From assembly GCA_910586365.1 (NCBI GenBank), contig CAJUGP010000004.1:1-15991 (forward strand): a stretch of DNA of 15,991 nucleotides, written 5' to 3'. Below the pieces are notes generated by a model. That model was not told where the DNA came from. It searched no databases and saw only the letters and a list, made by a program, of their open reading frames with translations. The position numbers and the translations under genes are program-made. This DNA is from an uncultured Christensenella sp. (GTDB taxonomy: Bacteria > Bacillota > Clostridia > Christensenellales > Borkfalkiaceae). How positions within the stretch are numbered: position 1 is the stretch's first letter; the number at the start of each line of letters is the position of its first letter. Of the stretch, positions 6,620 through 12,392 are shown in pieces.

Positions 6620-8248
6620 TCAATACATGCCGTCCATGCCGCCGCCTGCGGGAGCTGCGGGAGCGGGCGGAGTGGGAATATCGGTAACGATCGATTCGGT
6701 CGTGAGTAGCGTGGACGCAACCGAAGCGGCGTTCTGCAATACCGAGCGTGTAACCTTGGTGGGGTCGATAATGCCGCTTTCCACCATGTCGACGTAAACG
6801 TTTTTCAAGGCGTCGAAACCGAAATTCGCGGACTTTTTCGCCAAAATCTTATCAACGACGACCGATCCGTCGACGCCTGCGTTGGCGGAAATCTGACGGA
6901 CGGGTTCTTCGCACGCCTTCATGACGATGCTTGCGCCCGTTCTTTCGTCGCCCGAGAGGGAAGCGACAAGCTTTTTCAAGACGGGAACGCAGGAGAGGAG
7001 CGCGCTGCCGCCGCCGGGAACGTAACCTTCTTCTACCGCCGCGCGGGTTGCGGCAAGCGCGTCGTCGATGCGCAGCTTTTTCTCTTTCATTTCGACCTCG
7101 GTCGCCGCGCCGACGTTGATGACCGCTACGCCGCCCGCCAACTTGGCAAGACGTTCCTGCAATTTTTCTTTGTCGTAATCGGAAGTCGTGACTTCGATTT
7201 GCGATTTGATCGATGCAACGCGCGCTTTAATGGCTTCTTTGTCGCCCGCGCCGTCGATGATCGTCGTGTTGTCTTTATCGACTTTGACCTGATTGGCTCT
7301 GCCGAGCATGTCGGGCGTGACGTCTTTGAATTCGTAACCGAGATCGGAGGAGATGACCGTGCCGCCCGTCAACACGGCGATGTCTTCGAGCATGGCTTTT
7401 CTTCTGTCGCCGAAACCGGGCGCTTTCACCGCGACGCAGTTGAACACGCCTTTGAGCTTGTTGACGATGAGCGCGGCGAGCGCGTCGCCTTCTACGTCCT
7501 CGGCAATGATCAGCAGTCTTGCGCCTTGCTGGGCAAGCGGTTCGATCACGGGGAGAATTTCCTGCAAGTTGGAAATCTTCTTGTCGGTGATGAGGATATA
7601 AGGGGAATCGAGCACGGCTTCCATCTTATCGGTATTCGTAACCATGTAGGCGGAAGCGTATCCTCTGTCGAACTGCATGCCTTCTACGGTGGTAAGCTCG
7701 GTCGTCATGGATTTTCCTTCTTCCACGGTAATTACGCCGTCTTTTCCCACGATTTCCATGGCGTCCGCAATGAGTTTACCGACGTTTTCGTCGCCCGCGG
7801 AAATGGACGCGACTTGCGAAATGGCTTTCTTTCCGTCGACGGTTTTGGAAATCGAACGGAGCTGCTCGACGGCGGTGTTCACCGCTTTGTCGATGCCTTT
7901 GCGCAGGATAATGGGGTTAGCGCCTGCGGCAAGGTTTTTCAAGCCTTCGCGGATGATCGCCTGTGCAAGCAGTACGGCGGTCGTGGTGCCGTCGCCTGCG
8001 ACGTCGTTCGTCTTGGTGGAAACTTCTTTCACGAGCTGAGCGCCCATGTTTTCAAACGGATCGGGCAGTTCGATTTCTTTTGCGATCGTCACGCCGTCGT
8101 TGGTGATGAGGGGCGCGCCGAATTTTTTGTCGAGCACGACGTTTCTGCCTTTCGGACCGAGCGTGATTTTTACCGTATCCGCAAGCACGTTTACGCCCGT
8201 TTCAAGCGCTTTTCTTGCTTCGTCTGCGTATTTGATCTGTTTAGCCAT
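6620..8248 (-). CDS. groEL: Chaperonin GroEL (Hsp60)
   Basis: 542 residues, the usual GroEL length. It forms the tetradecameric ATP-driven folding chamber that works with GroES. ATP-site motifs GPKGRNV (31-37) and GDGTTT (85-90) are present, as are the apical-domain segment around ITDKKISNLQEILPV and the C-terminal equatorial region AAATRAAVEEGYVPGGGSALL-type sequence. The tail ends GGGMDGMY, a short version of the Gly-Gly-Met tail that lines the cavity floor. It lies 18 bases after groES, with AAGGAGAT as ribosome site. The long antisense frame opposite it reflects codon bias only. Confidence 0.98.
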   Translation of the reverse strand: MAKQIKYADEARKALETGVNVLADTVKITLGPKGRNVVLDKKFGAPLITNDGVTIAKEIELPDPFENMGAQLVKEVSTKTNDVAGDGTTTAVLLAQAIIREGLKNLAAGANPIILRKGIDKAVNTAVEQLRSISKTVDGKKAISQVASISAGDENVGKLIADAMEIVGKDGVITVEEGKSMTTELTTVEGMQFDRGYASAYMVTNTDKMEAVLDSPYILITDKKISNLQEILPVIEPLAQQGARLLIIAEDVEGDALAALIVNKLKGVFNCVAVKAPGFGDRRKAMLEDIAVLTGGTVISSDLGYEFKDVTPDMLGRANQVKVDKDNTTIIDGAGDKEAIKARVASIKSQIEVTTSDYDKEKLQERLAKLAGGVAVINVGAATEVEMKEKKLRIDDALAATRAAVEEGYVPGGGSALLSCVPVLKKLVASLSGDERTGASIVMKACEEPVRQISANAGVDGSVVVDKILAKKSANFGFDALKNVYVDMVESGIIDPTKVTRSVLQNAASVASTLLTTESIVTDIPTPPAPAAPAGGGMDGMY

Positions 8249-8266
8249 GATTTTTATCTCCTTAAA

Positions 8267-8551
8267 TTATTCTACGATAGCGAGAATATCGCTTTGTTTG
8301 ATGATGGTGAATTCTTTTCCGTCGACTTTGAAATCGGTTCCCGAATACTTGGAGCAAAGCACCTTGTCGCCGGTTTTTACCTGCATGGTAACTTCTTTGC
8401 CGTCGATCACGCCGCCCGGACCGACTGCGACGACGATGCAGGTTTGGGGCTTTTCCTGTGCGGAAGAGGGGAGAAAAAATCCGCTCTTCGTCTTTTCTTC
8501 AACCGTGACCGGTTCCACGACCACTTTGTCGAACAAAGGTTTGATATTCAT
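8267..8551 (-). CDS. groES: Co-chaperonin GroES (Hsp10)
   Basis: 94 residues, the usual length. It starts MNIKPLFDKVVVEPV, a typical beta-barrel N-terminus. The mobile loop that docks on GroEL covers about 16-34 (EEKTKSGFFLPSSAQEKPQ), though family members more often have a GGI(L/V) hydrophobic edge where this one has SGFFL. VVAVGPGG and GDKVLCSKYSGTDFKVDGKE follow. A strong AGGAGG-type site (8555-8563 on the complement) precedes ATG 8551. First gene of the two-gene groESL operon. Confidence 0.97.
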   Translation of the reverse strand: MNIKPLFDKVVVEPVTVEEKTKSGFFLPSSAQEKPQTCIVVAVGPGGVIDGKEVTMQVKTGDKVLCSKYSGTDFKVDGKEFTIIKQSDILAIVE

Positions 8552-8572
8552 GTAATTCCTCCTGAAAATTAT

Positions 8573-8590
8573 GAACGCTTGGCTGCGTTC
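8573..8590. repeat. Inverted repeat at the groES transcription start
   Basis: GAACGC (8573-8578) and GCGTTC (8585-8590) are perfect 6-base arms around TTGGCT. The dyad lies just downstream of the predicted groESL start and upstream of the ribosome site, a usual place for an operator or a 5'-leader hairpin. A chance match cannot be excluded. Confidence 0.4.
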
Positions 8591-8603
8591 CGAGTTCCTA
8601 TAT

Positions 8604-8631
8604 ATTATAAACGCAAACGGGGGAATATCAA
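8604..8631 (-). promoter_or_regulatory. Sigma-A promoter of groESL
   Basis: On the minus strand, TTGATA (8631-8626), a 16-base spacer and TATAAT (8609-8604); predicted start near 8597. No CIRCE element (TTAGCACTC-N9-GAGTGCTAA) is visible between this promoter and groES. Confidence 0.72.
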
Positions 8632-8642
8632 ACAGAAAATAA

Positions 8643-8670
8643 AAAATTTTTCAATTTTGTGAAAAATTTT
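8643..8670. repeat. AT-rich 11-bp inverted repeat between the divergent promoters
   Basis: Perfect 11-base arms (8643-8653 and 8660-8670) around a six-base centre, lying between the -35 boxes of groES (minus) and the dCMP deaminase gene (plus). It could be a regulator site, UP-element DNA for both promoters, or bent DNA. A/T tracts form dyads easily, so a specific function is uncertain. Confidence 0.5.
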
Positions 8671-8690
8671 CCTGCGCCTTGCGGCAGAGA

Positions 8691-8719
8691 TTGACACAAA
8701 GCCCGATTCCGTGTATAAT
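8691..8719 (+). promoter_or_regulatory. Consensus sigma-A promoter of the dCMP deaminase operon
   Basis: TTGACA at 8691-8696, 17-base spacer, TATAAT at 8714-8719: an exact vegetative consensus. Predicted start near 8726, about 30 bases before ATG 8758. Confidence 0.9.
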
Positions 8720-8757
8720 ATTGAAAGAAAGTTACAAGAGCGGGCGGAGATTTGACT

Positions 8758-9225
8758 ATGGATAAGTGGGAAAAACGGTTTATGGAGCTGACCGAAAGCG
8801 TGGGAAGCTGGGCGAGCTGTTATCGCAGAAAGGTGGGCGCGATCATCGTAAAAGACAAGCGCGTTCTCGCCACGGGGTACAACGGCGCGCCCGCGGGAAT
8901 TTCTTCCTGCGTCGAGAGGGGCGAGTGCATGCGCCAGAAGATGAATATTCCGAGCGGAACGCATGCGGAACTCTGTTACGGCGTGCATGCCGAACAGAAT
9001 GCGATCATTCAGGCGGCGCGTTACGGTACCGACATTACGGGTGCGACCCTGTACTGCACGCACCAACCGTGCGTGATCTGTGCGAAAATGATCCTTAACG
9101 CGGGGATCAAACGCGTTATCTTTAAGGAAGGATATCCCGACGATTTTTCCGTACGGTTATTCGCGGAAGCGGGCGTCGAACTGATCAAATATCAAGAAGA
9201 GAAGGAAGGAGAAAAAAATGAGTAA
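8758..9225 (+). CDS. dCMP deaminase (ComEB type)
   Basis: 155 residues. It deaminates dCMP to dUMP, feeding thymidylate synthesis. The zinc-dependent cytidine-deaminase core is intact: HAEQNAI with zinc His77 and proton-shuttling Glu79, and PCVICAK with zinc ligands Cys105 and Cys108. Cys51, Cys57 and His69 lie in the extra loop that carries a second metal site in several dCMP deaminases. ATG 8758 is chosen because GGAG at 8746-8749 is 8 bases away; an in-frame TTG at 8752 is too close. Bacillota with this short form usually call it ComEB from its place in the B. subtilis comE operon, but no competence gene is nearby. Its end overlaps the next gene by eight bases, so the two are coupled. Confidence 0.95.
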   Translation: MDKWEKRFMELTESVGSWASCYRRKVGAIIVKDKRVLATGYNGAPAGISSCVERGECMRQKMNIPSGTHAELCYGVHAEQNAIIQAARYGTDITGATLYCTHQPCVICAKMILNAGIKRVIFKEGYPDDFSVRLFAEAGVELIKYQEEKEGEKNE

Positions 9226-9739
9226 TCCGATCATTACGATACAAATGCAAAACGGCGGCGTGATCAAAGCCGAGCTTTATCCCGAATATGCGCCGAACAC
9301 GGTTAATAATTTTCTTGCGCTCGTAAACAAAGGCTTTTACGACGGGCTGATTTTTCACCGCGTGGTGCGCGGCTTCGTCATTCAGGGCGGCGATCCGACG
9401 GGGAGCGGTTCGGGCGGACCGGGCTACAAGATCAAAGGGGAGTTTTCCGAAAACGGATATAAAAATGCGCTTTCCCATAAACGGGGCGTGCTCTCGATGG
9501 CGCGCGCGCAGCATCCCGATTCGGCTGGCTCGCAATTCTTTATCATGCATGCCGATTCCGAATATCTCGACGGAAAATATGCCGCTTTCGGCATGGTCAC
9601 GGAAGGAATGGGCGTTGTGGACCAAATCGCCTGTTCGCAAACGGGCGCGTGGGATAGACCGCTTGCCGAGCAGAAAATCGCAAAAATAACGGCGGAAACC
9701 TTCGGCGAGCAGTATCTCGAGCCGCAGAAAATATCTTAA
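9218..9739 (+). CDS. Cyclophilin-type peptidyl-prolyl cis-trans isomerase
   Basis: 173 residues of single-domain cyclophilin, catalysing proline isomerisation during folding. Core motifs are present: FHRVVRGFVIQGGDP with catalytic Arg49 and Gln56, AGSQFFI with Gln106/Phe107, and FGMVTEGM. There is no signal peptide or lipobox, so it should be cytoplasmic, like PpiB. The start ATG is preceded by GAAGGAGAAAAA inside the dCMP deaminase gene. Second gene of the deaminase-cyclophilin-purB transcript; the grouping shows no obvious pathway logic. Confidence 0.95.
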   Translation: MSNPIITIQMQNGGVIKAELYPEYAPNTVNNFLALVNKGFYDGLIFHRVVRGFVIQGGDPTGSGSGGPGYKIKGEFSENGYKNALSHKRGVLSMARAQHPDSAGSQFFIMHADSEYLDGKYAAFGMVTEGMGVVDQIACSQTGAWDRPLAEQKIAKITAETFGEQYLEPQKIS

Positions 9740-9768
9740 TTTGAGTTTTTTACGTTTAGGAGAGTATT

Positions 9769-11205
9769 ATGTCTGACAAAACGATATACGAAAACCCGCT
9801 CGGAACGCGCTATGCGAGCCGTGAGATGCAGGAGAATTTCGGCGATCAAAAGCGGATCGGATTATGGAGAAAACTTTGGATCGCGTTGGCGGAATCGGAA
9901 ATGGAGCTGGGACTGCCCGTAACGAAAGCGCAGGTCGACGACATGAAGGCGCATGCGGACCAAATCGATTTCGATCTTGCGGACCGTTATGAAAAAGAAG
10001 TGCGTCACGACGTAATGGCGCACGTAAAAACGTTCGGCGCGGCGGCAAAATCGGCAGAGCCGATCATTCATCTCGGCGCGACGAGTTGTTTTGTCGATTG
10101 CAATTCCGAATTGATCGTCATGAAAGACGGGTTGGACATCGTGGTGCGCAAGCTCGTCAACGTCATGGATAAACTCAAAAACTTTGCGTTGAAATATAAA
10201 GATCTGCCCGTGCTCGGGTTTACGCATTTGCAGCCCGCGCAGCTTACGACGCTCGGAAAGCGCGCTTCGCTTTGGTTGCAGGATTTGCTGCTCGATTACG
10301 AAAACGTGGTCGGGTTGTACGAGCATTTCCGTTTGCGCGGCGTGAAGGGTACAACGGGAACGCAGGCGAGTTTTTTGGAGCTTTTCGACGGCGACGAAGA
10401 AAAAGTCAAGGAGCTTGAGCGGCGGGTCGTGAAAAAGATGGGATACGAACGCGTTTACGGCGTGACGGGGCAAACGTATCCGAGAAAATTCGATTACAAC
10501 GTTCTTTGCGTACTCTCGCAGATCGCGCAGAGCGCCTATAAATTCTCGAACGATATCCGTATTTTGCAAAATATGAAAGAGGTGGAAGAGCCGTTTGAAA
10601 AAAGCCAGATCGGGTCTTCCGCAATGGCGTACAAGCGCAATCCCATGCGCTGCGAACGGATGGGCTCGCTTTGCCGTTACATGCTTTCGCTGCCCGTGAA
10701 TGCCGCCGTCACGGCGTCCACGCAGTGGTTCGAGCGCACGCTCGACGATTCGGCGAACCGCCGTATCGTGCTTGCGCAGTCCTTTTTAACCGTTGATGCC
10801 ATTCTCAATATCTATATGAACGTTGCCGACCGCCTTGTCGTATACGAAAAGGTGATCGCCAAACATATCGCGGCGGAACTGCCGTTCATGGCGACGGAGA
10901 ATATTTTAATGGAGTGCGTGAAAGCGGGCGGAAGTCGGCAGGAGCTGCACGAACGCATTCGCGTTCTTTCCATGGAAGCGGGCAAAAACGTGAAGCAGGA
11001 GGGCGGACAAAACGATTTGATCGACCGTATCAAAAAAGACAATGCGTTTGCCGTCGTTCACGACAAACTCGACGAGATTTTGGACGCCAAGAAGTTTGTG
11101 GGACGCGCGCCCCTGCAAACGGTGGAATTTATCAAAAACGAAATCGATCCGATTCTCGATCGGTATCGGTCGGTACTCGGAGAGAGCGGCGAAGTCCGCG
11201 TTTAA
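9769..11205 (+). CDS. purB: Adenylosuccinate lyase, eukaryote-like type
   Basis: 478 residues. It splits SAICAR to AICAR and adenylosuccinate to AMP, each releasing fumarate, in purine synthesis. Superfamily motifs include HDVMAHVKTFG, LGATSC, GFTHLQPAQLTT (catalytic His), GTTGTQASF and the flexible-loop signature GSSAMAYKRNPMRCE at 282-296, with Ser283 or its neighbour as the catalytic base. The N-terminus (NPLGTRYASREM), KEVEEPFEKSQIGSSAM, QWFERTLDDSANRRI and ELPFMATEN closely follow the animal ADSL sequence as I remember it, and less so the roughly 430-residue B. subtilis PurB. AGGAGAG before ATG 9769 is a good ribosome site; the gap from the cyclophilin gene is 29 bases. No other pur gene is in the window. 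Confidence 0.95.
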   Translation: MSDKTIYENPLGTRYASREMQENFGDQKRIGLWRKLWIALAESEMELGLPVTKAQVDDMKAHADQIDFDLADRYEKEVRHDVMAHVKTFGAAAKSAEPIIHLGATSCFVDCNSELIVMKDGLDIVVRKLVNVMDKLKNFALKYKDLPVLGFTHLQPAQLTTLGKRASLWLQDLLLDYENVVGLYEHFRLRGVKGTTGTQASFLELFDGDEEKVKELERRVVKKMGYERVYGVTGQTYPRKFDYNVLCVLSQIAQSAYKFSNDIRILQNMKEVEEPFEKSQIGSSAMAYKRNPMRCERMGSLCRYMLSLPVNAAVTASTQWFERTLDDSANRRIVLAQSFLTVDAILNIYMNVADRLVVYEKVIAKHIAAELPFMATENILMECVKAGGSRQELHERIRVLSMEAGKNVKQEGGQNDLIDRIKKDNAFAVVHDKLDEILDAKKFVGRAPLQTVEFIKNEIDPILDRYRSVLGESGEVRV

Positions 11206-11210
11206 TAAGA

Positions 11211-11244
11211 AAGAAAAGCCCCCGAACGGGGGTTTCTTTTTTTG
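11211..11244 (+). terminator. Rho-independent terminator after purB
   Basis: CCCCC (11219-11223) pairs with GGGGG (11228-11232) over GAAC. The outer AGAAA and TTTCT arms extend the stem with a bulge, and a run of seven T ends at 11243. Confidence 0.9.
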
Positions 11245-11358
11245 GAAAAAGTTTTACCGTTCGGGTGCGTTTGCGGATTTTGAGGAAGAAAACCGTAAAA
11301 AAGGTTAAAATTGCGTCGGACGGTTAATAATGTAATAAAAAAACATGACGGGAAATGA

Positions 11359-11387
11359 TTGACATAACATAAGAGTGCGTGTATAAT
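11359..11387 (+). promoter_or_regulatory. Consensus sigma-A promoter of the sugar transferase gene
   Basis: TTGACA at 11359-11364, 17-base spacer, TATAAT at 11382-11387, an exact consensus. The leader to ATG 11468 is about 75 bases. The rest of the 262-base gap (11206-11467) holds the purB terminator and A+T-rich DNA without an open gene. Confidence 0.9.
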
Positions 11388-11467
11388 TTTAAGCATATTT
11401 ATACTTGGTAAAAAGGCTCGTAGGCGGTTGCGGTTTGCTTTTGCAACAGTTAAAAGGGAGACTTGGA

Positions 11468-12220
11468 ATGGATGACGGATATTTTGAAATCGCGCAGACG
11501 GAAGTTTCGGCGAGCGACGGAGGTTATAAACCGCGCGAGCGGACAAGCCCGCCGTCCCGCGTAAAAGCGCGTCCGCAAGCGGCAGTTCGCGTGCAGAAAA
11601 AACGTTTGGGTTATCGTTTCGTAAAGCGCACGTTCGATATCTGTTCTTCGGGCATGATGATTTTGTTGCTTTCGTGGCTTTTCTTGATTTTAGCTGTTTG
11701 CGTCAAGTGCAGCGACGGGGGAAGCGTGTTTTATTGTCATAAACGTGTCGGAAAGAACGGCAGAGATATTTGGATTCCGAAGTTTCGCACCATGAAGCGG
11801 AATGCGGATAAGTTGGAAGAATCGCTTACGCCCGAACAACTCGAACAGTATAAAAAGGAATATAAAATCGACCACGATCCGCGCATCACGAAACTCGGTA
11901 ATTTTCTGAGAAAAACGAGTTTGGACGAGCTGCCGAATTTGTTTTCGATTTTTATCGGCGATATTTCGGTCGTCGGTCCGCGTCCGCTGATGAGGGAAGA
12001 GCTTGAAGAAAAATACGGCGACGATGCGGACAGGCTCTTGAATGTGAAGCCCGGAATGATCGGTTGGTGGGCGGCGAACGGCAGAAGCAACTGCACGTAC
12101 GAAAGCGGCGAGCGGCAGCAGTACGAACTGTATTACGTCGATCATTGCTCGGTTGGATTGGACCTTAAAATCATGGGTAAAACCGTCGTCGGCGTGTTGA
12201 AACGCGAGGGCGCGCAATAA
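11468..12220 (+). CDS. Polyprenyl-phosphate sugar-1-phosphate transferase
   Basis: 250 residues of the bacterial sugar transferase family (short, single-membrane-helix form). These enzymes load a sugar phosphate from a nucleotide sugar onto undecaprenyl phosphate at the inner face of the membrane, the priming step for polysaccharide or glycoprotein glycan synthesis. A basic, probably disordered tail of about 50 residues precedes one hydrophobic helix (59-79). KFRTM (105-109), DPRITKLGNFLRKTSLDELP (137-156), GDISVVGPRP (164-172) and KPGMIGWWAANGRS (194-207) are the family blocks, including the Asp-Glu catalytic pair in SLDELP. ATG 11468 follows AAAGGGAG at the right distance; an upstream TTG at 11405 has no ribosome site. 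The gene stands alone with its own promoter and terminator, so the polymer it starts is unknown. GlcNAc, galactose or bacillosamine-type sugars are all possible. Confidence 0.93.
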   Translation: MDDGYFEIAQTEVSASDGGYKPRERTSPPSRVKARPQAAVRVQKKRLGYRFVKRTFDICSSGMMILLLSWLFLILAVCVKCSDGGSVFYCHKRVGKNGRDIWIPKFRTMKRNADKLEESLTPEQLEQYKKEYKIDHDPRITKLGNFLRKTSLDELPNLFSIFIGDISVVGPRPLMREELEEKYGDDADRLLNVKPGMIGWWAANGRSNCTYESGERQQYELYYVDHCSVGLDLKIMGKTVVGVLKREGAQ

Positions 12221-12228
12221 AAAAGTTT

Positions 12229-12265
12229 CGATCGGGTTCGGAGTTTTCCGACCCCGATTTTTTTG
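12229..12265 (+). terminator. Rho-independent terminator after the sugar transferase gene
   Basis: An 11-position stem (12231-12241 with 12248-12258) with a single T-C mismatch and six-base loop, followed by seven T (12258-12264). Confidence 0.85.
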
Positions 12266-12309
12266 TATCATTTTTTATTTAATTTTTTATAAAATTTTTT
12301 AGAAAAATA

Positions 12310-12338
12310 TTGACGAAATACAATTTAGCTGTTATAAT
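12310..12338 (+). promoter_or_regulatory. Sigma-A promoter of the arabinofuranosidase gene
   Basis: TTGACG at 12310-12315, 17-base spacer, TATAAT at 12333-12338. The 12265-12309 stretch just upstream is almost entirely A and T in runs, which would act as a strong UP element. Predicted start near 12345 gives a leader of about 48 bases. No operator or cre-like dyad stands out. Confidence 0.85.
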
Positions 12339-12392
12339 ACGGCTGAGCATGCGGGATTTGACCGCGCCAAGGAATACGGAGCAGGAGAAATT

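Noticed and set aside
7199..8662. A 487-codon open frame on the plus strand opposite groEL and groES
   Set aside because: It is the exact antisense shadow of two certain genes. Its translation shows no family features and is rich in His, Phe and Arg, as expected from reverse reading of high-bias codons.
8752..8757. TTG start for the dCMP deaminase
   Set aside because: It is only two bases from the GGAG site, too close for initiation; ATG 8758 has normal spacing.
8552..8757. CIRCE operator
   Set aside because: I searched both strands of the groES upstream region for TTAGCACTC/GAGTGCTAA-like arms and found none.
11427..11447. GTTGC/GCAAC hairpin in the sugar transferase leader as a riboswitch or attenuator
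   Set aside because: A five-base stem with an eleven-base loop is too weak and lacks a following T tract or any known riboswitch core.
11405..11467. Upstream TTG start for the sugar transferase, adding 21 residues
   Set aside because: There is no ribosome site before 11405, whereas AAAGGGAG is well placed for ATG 11468; 11405 lies in the expected leader.
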